Both the position numbers and the translations under genes were made by a program. A stretch of 64,000 bases of DNA, taken from assembly GCA_001464625.1 (NCBI GenBank), contig LNFJ01000016.1, positions 1 to 64,000 on the forward strand, in the 5' to 3' direction. The stretch is from Bacteroidia bacterium Ga0077558 (lineage in GTDB: Bacteria; Bacteroidota; Bacteroidia; Chitinophagales; Chitinophagaceae). This document shows positions 24,344-34,127 of the stretch, in pieces (within the stretch, counting starts at the first letter, position 1; every line of letters starts with the position of its first letter). The notes below the pieces were generated by a model. It made no database searches, had not been told where the DNA came from, and saw only the letters and a list, made by a program, of their open reading frames with translations.

Positions 24344-24415
24344 TACTAAGCGTTTGTCGATTGTCTTTTTTTGTTTTAGCTATAATAGTGAAGTTTGTTT
24401 TCAAAACAATGCATC

Positions 24416-25315
24416 ATGAAGAATAAATATTTGCTGTTTGTTTTCAGTCTTATCAGTTGTACCGTGACAGCACAAAAAGTAAACTGGAAAAAGATAAATA
24501 GTTTTAAGCCGGATAATATCTTGCTTAATGGCGAAAGGAGGCCAACGAAAGTATTGCTGCTGGGAGCATTTCATTTTGGCTATCCCAACCTGGATGGGCA
24601 TAAAACAGATTCTTCAAAATATATAGATGTAAAATCCCCACAACGGCAAAAAGAAATGCAGGAGCTGGCTGATGTAGTCAAGCGGTTTCAGCCCACCCGT
24701 ATTTATGTAGAGTCTAATCATGAAGAGTGGGTTGATTCCTTGTATGAGGCGTATAAAAAGGGTAATTATAAATTAGGCCGAAACGAAATCTTTCAGCTAG
24801 GTTTTCGCATTGCCGGGCAACTCAAGCATTCTAAGATTTATTCAGTAGATACATGGCCATTCTCCAACGAATTTTCCCGGAAATATTCCTGGATTGATTC
24901 TTTATGGGAAAATAATTTACCTGTTGATTCGGTGCGGGATAAGTATTGGGCGGCCAAATACAGTGAATGGTACAAAGCCACTGACTCGGTGGAAACGGGC
25001 ATGACAATGCTGGAGAATTTTTTACTGATGGCGGAACCCACTACGCTACAACGTATGCATGGGCATTATGTAGCTACTGGATTTAATACAGCCCGACCTG
25101 ACAGTGGGGCCAATGGCCAGCAAGGCCCTGATGCACTTTCTATCTGGTGGGTAAACCGCAATCTGCGCATCTTTAATAATATTTTGCGAACGCAGCCTTC
25201 TGCTAATGATCGCATTCTAGTTTTGTTTGGAAATGGACATATGCCCTTATTGAGGCAATGTTTTTATTCATCGCCAGAGTTTGAGATGGTGGAATTAAAA
25301 AGTTTATTGAAGTAG
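24416..25315 (+). CDS. secreted DUF5694 (TraB/ChaN-like) protein
   Basis: A 299-residue protein with signal peptide MKNKYLLFVFSLISCTVTAQ. The domain shows TKVLLLGAFHFGYPNLD, then RQKEMQELADVVKRFQPTRIYVESNHEEW, and near the end NDRILVLFGNGHMPLLRQCF. This arrangement (GAFHF ... VE ... GxGHxxLL) is that of DUF5694, related in pattern to the TraB/PrgY/ChaN erythromycin-esterase-like folds. Biochemical role unknown. A TTG start at 24395 is possible but would hide the signal peptide, so I use ATG 24416. Divergent from the LytS-like kinase. Confidence 0.85.
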   Translation: MKNKYLLFVFSLISCTVTAQKVNWKKINSFKPDNILLNGERRPTKVLLLGAFHFGYPNLDGHKTDSSKYIDVKSPQRQKEMQELADVVKRFQPTRIYVESNHEEWVDSLYEAYKKGNYKLGRNEIFQLGFRIAGQLKHSKIYSVDTWPFSNEFSRKYSWIDSLWENNLPVDSVRDKYWAAKYSEWYKATDSVETGMTMLENFLLMAEPTTLQRMHGHYVATGFNTARPDSGANGQQGPDALSIWWVNRNLRIFNNILRTQPSANDRILVLFGNGHMPLLRQCFYSSPEFEMVELKSLLK

Positions 25316-25558
25316 GTATCATTAATGTGGTTTGCTTTTAAATATGTACATTTTCTCAGGCCTTTTTACACTTTTGCCAAGAGTTTAAAACATGGGTTTA
25401 TTGTTTGTTTAAGATTTTAAATACATATTATTCCAGTTTTTCGCCGGCTTAACAGCCACAAGTAATAAGACAATTATTATAACATTTTTTCGTTTTTAGT
25501 ATGGCGGTTACAAATAGTTAGCTCAACTTTACTAATAATTATCAGCGACTGGATATTT

Positions 25559-27049
25559 ATGGCAATTTATGCGAGGTCTTTTGGGTTTTGGATACTCTGC
25601 TTTGTAAATTTTGAGCCATCAATGGCTCAAAACTATCAGGCCTTACATGGTTCGTCTTATGCAGGTAGCCTGGGTGCAGCCAATAATCCAGCTTCTATTG
25701 CACATATGCCTTTCAAGTGGGATATAACTCCTCTTGCCTTTCAAATAAAGCATAGCACTAATGCTTTTGTAATTAAAGATGCCTCACTGTTGTCGCCGGG
25801 TAATGGCGTGGCAGAAGGTATTCCCGGTAGTCGTAAACGTAATTTAATGGCGAACCAGGATGTTAAGATTTTTAATACCCGAATACGTTTAAGTCCACAG
25901 TCAGCAATTGCTTTTGGCGCTTCAATTCGCAGTTATATTTCAGCTTCAACATCCAGAGTAAACTGGCAGGAAGAGTTTGCCGACCTGCGTAATTTTATTG
26001 ATATTAATAACGGAAATTTTCCGCTTGCCGCTTCTGTAAGAGGAAGCGGCTGGGCTGAGCTGTATGGTACTTATGCCCTTTCAATTATAAATACAGATGG
26101 GGCTATTCTTAATGCAGGGGTTACCCTAAAAGTAAACAGAGGGCTTGGTGGTGCATATGTAACTGCCGATAATCTGAATGTGATTACCGGTATTGTAAAT
26201 AATAGCCCCGGATACTTTACGACAGGTGGTGACGTAGAATATGGCTACTCATCAAATTTTGATGATTTAAAGAGCAATAGTTCTTTTAGTACATCCAGAA
26301 AGCAGTTAATGCAAAGAACTTACTCTACGTTTGCTGCAAGTGTTGGTGCAGAGTTTGTAATTCCGGCAGATATTGACGGGGATGAAGGTAATGCGTACGC
26401 ATATGATTTAAAAGTTGGGGTTTCGATATTAGACATAGGTTATAACACCTTTCAATACAGTACTAATAGCCGGCAGGCAATATTAAATAAAGCCAATGTT
26501 AGCGATTCAGCAATTCAGGCAGTTTTTGAAAATCTTTCTTCCGTAAACGATTTGCCGGATAGCCTGCAAATCGTAGCAGGTGCAATAAGTAGTATAGCTG
26601 GCTATTTTCAATTATTTCAGCCAATGCGGCTGGTGATTAATGCCGATAAACATCTTACAGGTAATTTTTTTATAAATGGAGAAATTTCATTACCACTTAC
26701 ATCAGTACTTACAATTGGGCGTAAAGATAAACTCTTTGTAAGAGATATGAATTTACTGGCACTTACACCCCGGTATGAGAAGAGGACTATTGGCTTTTAT
26801 TTGCCTATGCTTTTTAATACCAATAAGCAATTTTGGATTGGCGGGGCAGTTAAAGCCGGACCTCTTTTACTCGGTATTCATAACTGGGGAAATTTATTTG
26901 GGAAACAGTCATTACAAAACGGTGGAGGGTACCTGGCATTAATTTTTAGACCTGGAAAGAAGCAGCAACAAGCAGATAGTCGTCAGAACTTACAGGCAAA
27001 AAAGCTTTCCCGACAACAACAAAAATATCTTGAATGTCCTGTGTTGTAA
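25559..27049 (+). CDS. DUF5723 outer-membrane protein
   Basis: A 496-residue protein with a signal peptide (cleaved after SMAQ, about residue 23) and a PorV/DUF5723-like barrel. The opening NYQALHGSSYAGSLGAANNPASIAHMPFKWDITPLAFQIKHSTNAF is the classical start of the DUF5723 family, followed by many amphipathic strands and a C-terminal FRPGKK end. Likely an integral outer-membrane beta-barrel with unknown cargo. Its promoter region shows no exact TAnnTTTG box. Confidence 0.85.
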   Translation: MAIYARSFGFWILCFVNFEPSMAQNYQALHGSSYAGSLGAANNPASIAHMPFKWDITPLAFQIKHSTNAFVIKDASLLSPGNGVAEGIPGSRKRNLMANQDVKIFNTRIRLSPQSAIAFGASIRSYISASTSRVNWQEEFADLRNFIDINNGNFPLAASVRGSGWAELYGTYALSIINTDGAILNAGVTLKVNRGLGGAYVTADNLNVITGIVNNSPGYFTTGGDVEYGYSSNFDDLKSNSSFSTSRKQLMQRTYSTFAASVGAEFVIPADIDGDEGNAYAYDLKVGVSILDIGYNTFQYSTNSRQAILNKANVSDSAIQAVFENLSSVNDLPDSLQIVAGAISSIAGYFQLFQPMRLVINADKHLTGNFFINGEISLPLTSVLTIGRKDKLFVRDMNLLALTPRYEKRTIGFYLPMLFNTNKQFWIGGAVKAGPLLLGIHNWGNLFGKQSLQNGGGYLALIFRPGKKQQQADSRQNLQAKKLSRQQQKYLECPVL

Positions 27050-27106
27050 TTTGGTAAACTCAAACAGTTTAATTTATTAAAGGCTATTACAAATAAAACA
27101 GGTTGT

Positions 27107-28432
27107 TTATTTAGCCACAGCAATTTTTACTTTTTTATTCTTTATTTTTTCATCCTTGATCAGCCGAAGTACTTCGCCTACTTTTATTTTTTTTATAGCT
27201 ACAAAAGAGAAGAAATCTTTTACTTCAATGAGGCCAATATCTTCTTTTTTTAATTGTCCTTTATTGGAAAGAAATCCCACAATGTCGATTTTGTTTACTT
27301 TATCTTTTTTGCCCGCAGCAACAAACAAGGTTGACCATTTTGGTTTTTCCGGAAGAATACTTTCTTCAGGTAGTTCTATTTCTTCTGTTGCAGAATCAAT
27401 ATAGGAAGGCAATTTTTCTTCAGGAGATAAAATTAGAATAGCCGTTCCACTGGCATCCATCCGGGCAGTTCTTCCATTGCGGTGGGTAAAGGAGTCTTCT
27501 TTATCCGGTAAATGATAATGAATGATGTAGCGGATGTTGGCAATGTCAAGTCCTCTTGCTGCCAGGTCAGTTGTTACTAGTACGTTGACTGTGCCGTTTC
27601 TGAATTTATTCAATGCCGCATCTCTTTCCTGTTGTTCCAAAGCACCATGATAAAATACATTGAGAATATCTTTATCCTTTAAATAGGTACTGGTTCGTTC
27701 TACTGACTCCCGGTGATTGCAAAAAATAATAGTAGAACGATCACCTAACATGCATATCAACCGGAACAAGGTTTCTAATTTATCTTTTCCATCACTTTTT
27801 ACTGTTTTAATAGTAAGACCGGTATCTTCACTGGCATCGCCTAAAAAATCCAGTTTCTCAAATTCATCCATCCCCACAAAATCAGGAATTTCTACTGCTT
27901 CGGTTGCAGATGTTAATATTCTTTTTTTAATAAACTTTAATGAACCAATGATAAAAGACATTTCCTCCTGGAAGCCGAGTTCGAGTGATTTGTCAAATTC
28001 ATCCAGTATCAATGTTTCAATAGAATCAACCGTAATATTTCCTCTGCGAATATGATCGGCAAGTCGACCGGGTGTGCCTATTAATAATGCAGGAGGTTGT
28101 ATTAAATTATTTTCTTCTGTTTCTCTTTTATGACCACCATAGCAGCAGGTAACTTTAAAATTGGTGCCCATGCTTTTGAAAACAGTTTCAATTTGTAAAG
28201 CCAATTCCCTTGATGGTACAATAATAATGGCCTGTGTTTTTAAAATAGCAGCATCCAGCATTTTTACTATTGGCAGCAGAAATGCAAGTGTTTTACCTGA
28301 ACCTGTTGCTGACAAAAGCAGCACATTATTTTGCTGGCTGATAGCTTCAATAGAAGCCAGCTGCATTTCATTAAGTGATTTAATGTTTAGCTTGGATAAA
28401 ATGCTGTCGGTAGTACTATTTTTTGTGGACAT
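27107..28432 (-). CDS. DEAD-box RNA helicase with DbpA-type RNA-binding domain
   Basis: A 441-residue ATP-dependent RNA helicase. Walker A SATGSGKT (41-48), motif Ia PSRELALQ, motif Ib TPGRLADHI, motif II DEFD in place of DEAD, motif III SAT, motif V TDLAARGLDI and motif VI HRNGRTAR. The last 75 residues (DIVGFLSNKGQLKKEDIGLIEVKDFFSFVAIKKIKVGEVLRLIKDEKIKNKKVKIA) are a DbpA/CsdA RNA-binding domain, so it probably acts on structured rRNA. A TACCTTTG box 5 bases before the ATG suggests a leaderless transcript. Confidence 0.95.
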   Translation of the reverse strand: MSTKNSTTDSILSKLNIKSLNEMQLASIEAISQQNNVLLLSATGSGKTLAFLLPIVKMLDAAILKTQAIIIVPSRELALQIETVFKSMGTNFKVTCCYGGHKRETEENNLIQPPALLIGTPGRLADHIRRGNITVDSIETLILDEFDKSLELGFQEEMSFIIGSLKFIKKRILTSATEAVEIPDFVGMDEFEKLDFLGDASEDTGLTIKTVKSDGKDKLETLFRLICMLGDRSTIIFCNHRESVERTSTYLKDKDILNVFYHGALEQQERDAALNKFRNGTVNVLVTTDLAARGLDIANIRYIIHYHLPDKEDSFTHRNGRTARMDASGTAILILSPEEKLPSYIDSATEEIELPEESILPEKPKWSTLFVAAGKKDKVNKIDIVGFLSNKGQLKKEDIGLIEVKDFFSFVAIKKIKVGEVLRLIKDEKIKNKKVKIAVAK

Positions 28433-28437
28433 AAGTG

Positions 28438-28445
28438 CAAAGGTA
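28438..28445 (-). promoter_or_regulatory. -7 promoter box TACCTTTG, probable leaderless start
   Basis: Minus-strand TACCTTTG, five bases before the helicase ATG at 28432. Confidence 0.5.
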
Positions 28446-28543
28446 CACCGTTGTCAGGTATTTGACTGTTTAAGAATATACAAGCCGGTATGATTTTTTT
28501 TACTGCCTATAATGTGTATGTTCAAAAAAATATAGATTGCAAC

Positions 28544-28987
28544 ATGAATAAATTCCTTATTTATCTGTTATGCGTTAGCTTTTTTTCTAATTGCAAACCG
28601 GGCAACAAAATCAATAAAAAAATCGCTGTAAATAATATCCCTATGGAGATGCTGGGCAATTTCCAGGATGACTACGGTATTCGCTACACCATTTCAGATA
28701 CTACATGGATTCAACAGGCTACAATAAAATATCACTTGTTGAAATATGATAGTGTGGGACAATTTTTTATAGCGAGAAATGCAGCCACCAATCCCAGTGA
28801 ACCCGGATTATATACCCGTATTGATGTGATGCATTTTACAAATATGGAACCCTGGCATTGGGGATTTTGCCTGACTACTTACAATGCTAAAACTATAGAT
28901 GAAGCAATTACAAAACAAGTGGCGGACAGAACGAACCCCAAAAAAGGCTGCAGCGGTTATCCTTTTTCAAGAATGAAAAAGGGATAA
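28544..28987 (+). CDS. lipoprotein of unknown function
   Basis: A 147-residue protein from ATG 28544 with a lipoprotein signal MNKFLIYLLCVSFFSNC. The mature part, MEMLGNFQDDYGIRYTISDTTWIQQATIKYHLLKYDSVGQFFIARNAATNPSEPGLYTRIDVMHFTNMEPWHWGFCLTTYNA, resembles small lipocalin-like or immunity-type beta domains but I cannot assign it. A longer frame from 28490 would precede the lipoprotein signal with charged residues and is unlikely. Confidence 0.72.
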   Translation: MNKFLIYLLCVSFFSNCKPGNKINKKIAVNNIPMEMLGNFQDDYGIRYTISDTTWIQQATIKYHLLKYDSVGQFFIARNAATNPSEPGLYTRIDVMHFTNMEPWHWGFCLTTYNAKTIDEAITKQVADRTNPKKGCSGYPFSRMKKG

Positions 28988-29019
28988 GAAATTAAGGTTA
29001 GCTTATTTCTTATCCCTTT
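28978..29019. terminator. bidirectional intrinsic terminator
   Basis: 15-bp perfect stem (AAAGGGATAAGAAAT and complement), 12-base loop. It overlaps the stop of the 28544 gene and lies just beyond the convergent LEA gene. Confidence 0.85.
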
Positions 29020-29033
29020 AATTTTACTATGAC

Positions 29034-29513
29034 TTACTTTCGGGAGATAATACTTCTCAGCTTGTCAACACTTTCCATTTTTTCATACTTAATAGGAATC
29101 TCTTTCGAAAAACCTGTTTTTGTTAACCGGGCTACACCGTCAATACGAATCATCACCTCTTTTTTCTTGTAGATTTCGTTTTGATTTTTTAAAGCACCGA
29201 TATTATCTATTTTCAAAATAGCCGGAATGGTGAACTCAGCTCTTTTTTTAACTGATACTTTGTCTTCCAGTTCAAACCGGCCTAAATATTTATCATCCAC
29301 ATACACATCTCCACGGGCAGATGAAAGGGTTACATTGAAACTATTGGGATTGTAATAGATCAAATCAGCCCCGGCTTTTGATTCCAGCAGTCCAACATCA
29401 ATGAGGCGCACATTTTCAACTTCCCGGAATTCGGGTTCCTGTACATCTTTATAAGCTTTGCAGGAGGCCAGTGCAAAAACGGCAATTGTAAGTGTAGAAA
29501 TTAGAGCTTTCAT
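29034..29513 (-). CDS. LEA14-like (LEA type 2) lipoprotein
   Basis: A 159-residue protein starting MKALISTLTIAVFALASC (lipobox with Cys18) and continuing in an LEA14/WHy-type beta domain: ADLIYYNPNSFNVTLSSARGDVYVDDKYLGRFELEDKVSVKKRAEFTIPAIL. The NPN segment is the characteristic LEA type 2 signature. These proteins are thought to stabilise membranes or proteins under desiccation or osmotic stress. ATG 29513 is chosen since it begins the lipoprotein signal. Confidence 0.85.
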   Translation of the reverse strand: MKALISTLTIAVFALASCKAYKDVQEPEFREVENVRLIDVGLLESKAGADLIYYNPNSFNVTLSSARGDVYVDDKYLGRFELEDKVSVKKRAEFTIPAILKIDNIGALKNQNEIYKKKEVMIRIDGVARLTKTGFSKEIPIKYEKMESVDKLRSIISRK

Positions 29514-29708
29514 ATAAATGATTTTAGTTAGTAAATGATAAGACATATATCCCCTTTAACTATCAGGCCAGTTTGTGTTAAAGTAGTCAAAAGAAATAGT
29601 TGTGGTTGCTAACTTTTTTTGACCTCGTATCCCCCCGTTTAATACAATTCCCTGTATAAATACTATTTTTAAAGCATCCATTTTTATTAACTTCGCCCAT
29701 CTTCAACC

Positions 29709-31640
29709 ATGGCCGAACATTCACATCAACTGGCTGCAATACTTTTTGCCGATATCGTCGGCTATACTGCTATGATGCAGGATAATGAAGAAGTAGCCGT
29801 CGAAAAAATCAATCGCTTCCGGGAAGTAGTGGAGTTAATCGCCGAAGAATTGAATGGTAAGATCATCCAGTATTACGGCGATGGTTCTTTGCTATTGTTC
29901 AACAGTTCTACTGATGCGGCGGAGTTTGCCAAATTATTGCAGGAGGATTTACAGAACGAACCCCGAATACCGGTTCGCATAGGTATTCACATGGGTGATG
30001 TATTAGTACACAGCGGTAATATTTTTGGTGATGTGGTTAATATTGCCTCCCGCATACAATCGCTGGCTCCGGCAGGCGGAATTTATATATCCGAAGTGGT
30101 ATACCGCAATATTGCCAATAAAAAAGAACTGGAATCTGTTTTTGTAAAAGAAGAGAAATTAAAAAATGTAAAAGCACCGGTTCGCATTTATGAAATACTA
30201 ACGGAAGGTACGGAGCCTTTTCATCAACCAACAGTTGGCAATGCAGAAGCAATAATACCATCAACTAATGCTAATAGTATTGCCGTATTGCCCTTTAGTA
30301 ATCTTAGCAGCGATCAGCAACAAGATTATTTTAGTGATGGACTTACAGAGGATATCATCACACAACTTTCCAAGATAAGAGCTTATAAAGTCATTTCCCG
30401 TACATCCGTAATGCAGTACAAGAATTCACCCAAACCAGTAAAGGAAATTGGGAAAGAACTTGGCGTTGGGTTGATTTTGGAGGGGAGTGTTCAACGCAGT
30501 ACTGACCAGGTTCGGATTACTGCACAGTTAATTAATGCGATAACAGATGAACATGTATGGGCTGATTCCTACGACAGGCCATTGAACGATATTTTTTCAA
30601 TACAACGGGAAGTAGCATTGGCAATTGCGGCGGTATTGAATACGGCGTTGTCGAAAAAAGAAACCCGTGAGCTGGATTATATTCCAACCAGTGATTTGCA
30701 GGCGTATGACTCTTATTTGCGGGGCAAATTATTAACAGAGAAAAGAAACAAAGCAGATATTATTTTAGCAAGAGAGCATTTTCAGCAGGCAGTTAGCAGG
30801 GATAAGTCTTTTGCCGCTGCGTATTCAGGATTGGCAGATACCTATTTGCTTTCCTCCTTCCGTGGATACGAGGATCCGGTAATGATGCTTTGGCAGGCAA
30901 AAAAATATATTGATATAGCTACTGCATTGGATCCTTTTTCTGGTGAAACACAAGCATCACTTGGGTATTGGTATTTTCAAACCTTCGACTGGCATGCAGC
31001 AGAAATTACATACCGGAGAGCCATTAGTTTGAACGCTAATCAATCCAATGTGTATTTGTGGCTGGCTATTTTATTACAAGCAAAGGGGGAATATGAGGCT
31101 GCATTGGGAGTGTATGAACAGGGTATTGAAATAAACCCGATGTGGGATTTTTTGCTGAAAAATAAAGTGATGGTGCTTGCCAATATGAATAACAGGGAGG
31201 GGGCATTGGAAATGCAAAAAAATCTTCTAGCTAAATCCTCGCATGATCCGGTATTACAAAAAAAGAGATATAGCGAACTGGCCCGTTTGCATTGGATGTT
31301 TGGCAATAAATCGGAAGCAATATTGGCGGCTAAATCATCGCATGACCAGGGGTTGGTAAAATATGTTATGGAAGATGATCATTCTATCATGCAGAAAAGG
31401 GTAGATGATCATTTTAATAGTCTAAGAAGCCGCAGTGAATATATTTCTCAGTTATGGATGGGGCTAGAATATGCCCATGCAGGCGCAAGGGAAAAAGCAC
31501 TGGAATGTTTTAATAATGCCATAGCATTGAAGGAAGCCGCAATTTCTTTATTGTTAATACCTGATTTTGAATTTTTGAATATCAAGTACCTCAACATGGC
31601 ATTGATCACCCGTAAGGTGAAACAATTGATCAATTTTTAA
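29709..31640 (+). CDS. class III nucleotide cyclase - TolB-like - TPR fusion protein
   Basis: A 643-residue three-part protein. Residues 1-160 are a class III adenylate/guanylate cyclase catalytic domain with metal-binding D15 (FADIVGYT) and D58 (YYGDGSLLLF). Residues about 190-320 form the TolB/FlgO-like N-terminal domain (NSIAVLPFSNLSSDQQQDYFSDGLTEDIITQLSKIRAYKVISRTSVMQYK ... GVGLILEGSVQRSTDQVRITAQLINAITDEHVWADSYDR). Residues 330-643 are TPR repeats. It probably makes cAMP or cGMP in a scaffolded signalling complex; no membrane segment. Box TAACTTCG is 13 bases upstream. Confidence 0.9.
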   Translation: MAEHSHQLAAILFADIVGYTAMMQDNEEVAVEKINRFREVVELIAEELNGKIIQYYGDGSLLLFNSSTDAAEFAKLLQEDLQNEPRIPVRIGIHMGDVLVHSGNIFGDVVNIASRIQSLAPAGGIYISEVVYRNIANKKELESVFVKEEKLKNVKAPVRIYEILTEGTEPFHQPTVGNAEAIIPSTNANSIAVLPFSNLSSDQQQDYFSDGLTEDIITQLSKIRAYKVISRTSVMQYKNSPKPVKEIGKELGVGLILEGSVQRSTDQVRITAQLINAITDEHVWADSYDRPLNDIFSIQREVALAIAAVLNTALSKKETRELDYIPTSDLQAYDSYLRGKLLTEKRNKADIILAREHFQQAVSRDKSFAAAYSGLADTYLLSSFRGYEDPVMMLWQAKKYIDIATALDPFSGETQASLGYWYFQTFDWHAAEITYRRAISLNANQSNVYLWLAILLQAKGEYEAALGVYEQGIEINPMWDFLLKNKVMVLANMNNREGALEMQKNLLAKSSHDPVLQKKRYSELARLHWMFGNKSEAILAAKSSHDQGLVKYVMEDDHSIMQKRVDDHFNSLRSRSEYISQLWMGLEYAHAGAREKALECFNNAIALKEAAISLLLIPDFEFLNIKYLNMALITRKVKQLINF

Positions 31641-31649
31641 TTGCCTTTA

Positions 31650-32147
31650 TCAGACATCAACTTCATTAAACGATAGAACAATTCTGCTGATAGTAGATGT
31701 AACTTTCCGGTATTTTACTTTGGCTCTGTCCAGCATTAATTTTGAGGCTCTAAAAACATCATTGCCCGCATACTTATCAGACAGGTATATGACTTCTGTA
31801 ATGCCAGCTTGAATAATTGCTTTTGCACATTCGTTGCACGGAAACAACGCCGTATAAATTTTACAACCCCGCAGATCCATACCAATATTATTGAGAATCG
31901 CATTTAATTCTGCGTGACAGATATAGGGGTACTTGGTATCTAAAAACTCACCTTCTTTTTCCCAGGGAAATTCATCATCATCACAGCCAATGGGCAGGCC
32001 ATTATATCCTGCACCCACAATTTTATTCTTATCGTTTACAATACAGGCACCCACTTGTGTGCTGGGGTCTTTGCTTCGTTTAGCAGATAGCAACGCAACA
32101 CCCATAAAATATTCATCCCAGGAAATATAATCTTGTCGCTTTTTCAC
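31650..32147 (-). CDS. deoxycytidylate (dCMP) deaminase family enzyme
   Basis: A 165-residue zinc-dependent deaminase. Zinc ligands and proton shuttle: H78-A-E80 and P103-C104-N-E-C107, in the classical HAE...PCxxC arrangement, with [23 protein letters not shown] upstream and the conserved Y-LSDKY later. It converts dCMP to dUMP for dTMP synthesis; the ComEB-like subfamily fits the length. Its start is 13 bases after the NamZ-type gene stop, so they share a transcript. Confidence 0.9.
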   Translation of the reverse strand: MKKRQDYISWDEYFMGVALLSAKRSKDPSTQVGACIVNDKNKIVGAGYNGLPIGCDDDEFPWEKEGEFLDTKYPYICHAELNAILNNIGMDLRGCKIYTALFPCNECAKAIIQAGITEVIYLSDKYAGNDVFRASKLMLDRAKVKYRKVTSTISRIVLSFNEVDV

Positions 32148-32160
32148 AACTCAAAATTTA

Positions 32161-33378
32161 TTAAGGATATAGCAAATACTTTTTCATCATTACTTTATAT
32201 TGACTCAATCCCGGCTCCCAACTGGCCCGTATTTCTTCTTCAGATACTCCATCAATGATTTGTTGGCGTATCAAACCATTCCCAACTCTAAATTCAAAGG
32301 TTCCCATTTCTTTACTGAGCTTATGATCAAAAAACTGTTCCTTATTAGGGGAGGCTTTATATAATTCCATTAACCATTGCAGATTGATCTTTTTGCTCTT
32401 TATTAATAGGTTCACATCATAATTGCGGAGATCAAGCCCATAACAAACCTGGTCCATAAATAAGGGAGTTTCAGACATGCCCTTAATACCGGTAGGAGTG
32501 AAGGAGAAATCGTATTTACCTTTGAGGTAAGGACTACCTAATACCACAAATGGTGAATAAGTGCCACGGCCATGATTAACATAAACTCCTTCGTACATAC
32601 AGGTAGAAGGATAGAGCATGATAGCTTGCTGGGTATTCAAATTTGGTGATGGCTTTACCGGAAGTGTGTAAAGCATTTCATGATTGTAGTTGGAAACAGT
32701 AATTATTTTGAGCGGACATTTTACTTTATCTTTTAACCAACCTTCGCCATTGGCCATTTGTGCAAATTCGGCCACTGTTAATCCATGCGACATTGGTATC
32801 GGAAACATTCCAATACCAGATTTATATTTCATATCTAGAATAGGGCCATCAATAAGGTAGGCATTCGGATTTGGCCTGTCAAGAATCAGCATTTCTTTTC
32901 CATTCTCATAACAGGCTTCCATTAATCTTGATAGTGCATTGATGTTGGTATAAAAACGGCAGCCTACATCCTGCAGATCATAAACCATTACATCCACATC
33001 GGACATGTCTTCTTTACTGGGCTTATTCTTTTTTCCATATAACGAAATGATAGGAATGCCTGTTGCCTGGTCAAATTCATCTACTACTTTTACCCCGGCA
33101 CTTGCATTACCTCTGAAGCCATGCTCCGGCCCAAACACTTTTACGATATTTATCCCAAGGGTCTTTAAGCTATCTACTAAATGTGTGTTGCCAATAATAG
33201 TAGTTTGGTTGGCCATGATGGCCACTCTTTTACCTTTCAGATAAGGGAGGTATTTTTCTGTTTGGTCGGCACCGGTTTTTAATTGGCTATTGTTATCAGG
33301 GATATGGGCAGATGGTTTTTTTGAGCTGCTGCAGAAGCTTAATACCGCAGCAAGAAAGAGAAGAGAAAAAAACTTCAT
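32161..33378 (-). CDS. DUF1343 (NamZ-like) exo-N-acetylmuramidase, lipoprotein
   Basis: A 405-residue lipoprotein with signal MKFFSLLFLAAVLSFC and the DUF1343 family core, in which NamZ is the founding enzyme: KRVAIMANQTTIIGNTHLVDSLKTLGINIVKVFGPEHGFRGNASAGVKV, then ISLYGKKNKPSKEDMSDVDVMVYDLQDVGCRFYTNINALSRLMEA and the later LDRPNPNAYLIDGPILDMKYKSGIGMFPIPMSHGLTVAEFAQMANGE. These enzymes release MurNAc from peptidoglycan fragments for recycling. I start at ATG 33378 because the signal begins there. It overlaps no other gene and precedes the deaminase by 13 bases. Confidence 0.92.
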   Translation of the reverse strand: MKFFSLLFLAAVLSFCSSSKKPSAHIPDNNSQLKTGADQTEKYLPYLKGKRVAIMANQTTIIGNTHLVDSLKTLGINIVKVFGPEHGFRGNASAGVKVVDEFDQATGIPIISLYGKKNKPSKEDMSDVDVMVYDLQDVGCRFYTNINALSRLMEACYENGKEMLILDRPNPNAYLIDGPILDMKYKSGIGMFPIPMSHGLTVAEFAQMANGEGWLKDKVKCPLKIITVSNYNHEMLYTLPVKPSPNLNTQQAIMLYPSTCMYEGVYVNHGRGTYSPFVVLGSPYLKGKYDFSFTPTGIKGMSETPLFMDQVCYGLDLRNYDVNLLIKSKKINLQWLMELYKASPNKEQFFDHKLSKEMGTFEFRVGNGLIRQQIIDGVSEEEIRASWEPGLSQYKVMMKKYLLYP

Positions 33379-33510
33379 GTTTATTTTATTAGGCAATAAA
33401 TATAAGTAATTAACAGTCATTAGCTCATCTTCTCGTTTACTGGCAAAGTCTTTGAATAATGTTTTACTGGGGAGATTATATCCGCCTTATTATTAATATT
33501 AAAAAAAATT

Positions 33511-34062
33511 ATGTTTATGAAATCAATAACCAGAATTGTAAAGCACACTTTTTTGCTGGCTACTTTGTTTATCAGTACCATAGCTGTAGCACAAACTTCA
33601 AGAAAAGATAAAAGGCTAGCAGAAGATTGTGTGGAAGCCAAAGCAGATTTTATTACCACTGACGGACTCATGAAAAATTTATTTGAAAATGCTTATGGCT
33701 ATGTCATTTTCCCCAATGTGGGGAAGGGAGGCATCGGTATAGGTGGTGCGGCAGGTAATGGAATAGTTTACGAAGGTGGAACTGTAATTGGTAAAGCTAA
33801 ACTTACACAAGTAAGTATTGGATTCCAGTTTGGAGGTCAGGCTTACAGGGAGGTAATCTTTTTTGAATCAAAAGCTGACCTCGACCGATTTAAAGAAAAT
33901 AAAATTGAATTCTCTGCACAGGCATCGGCAGTAGCTGTTACTGCGGGAGCTTCTGCCAACGTTAAGTATAAAGAAGGTGTAATGATTTTTACACAGCAAA
34001 AAGGAGGCTTGATGTATGAGGCAAGTATAGGTGGACAGAAATTTAATTATAGCTCATTTTAA
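33511..34062 (+). CDS. SYLF/Ysc84-like lipid-binding secreted protein
   Basis: A 183-residue secreted protein (signal ...STIAVAQ, with a twin-Met start; ATG 33517 is equally possible). The SYLF (DUF4410/Ysc84-like) domain is clear from GLMKNLFENAYGYVIFPNVGKGGIGIGGAAGNGIVYEGGTVIGKAKLTQVSIGFQFGGQAYREVIFFESKADLDRFKENKIEFSAQASAVAVTAGASANV. Such domains bind lipids or associate with membranes. It is monocistronic and shares a long terminator with the gene at 34126. Confidence 0.9.
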   Translation: MFMKSITRIVKHTFLLATLFISTIAVAQTSRKDKRLAEDCVEAKADFITTDGLMKNLFENAYGYVIFPNVGKGGIGIGGAAGNGIVYEGGTVIGKAKLTQVSIGFQFGGQAYREVIFFESKADLDRFKENKIEFSAQASAVAVTAGASANVKYKEGVMIFTQQKGGLMYEASIGGQKFNYSSF

Positions 34063-34084
34063 ATCTCCCGTAAAAACTTAGTAG

Positions 34085-34127
34085 AAATGTATTGCTGACT
34101 TAATCAATAAGTGGGCAGTACATTTTT
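34085..34127. terminator. bidirectional intrinsic terminator, long stem
   Basis: An 18-position stem with one mismatch (AAATGTATTGCT-ACTTA side against its partner), loop ATCAA, between the convergent SYLF and 34126 genes, with TTTTT on the plus side. Confidence 0.75.
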
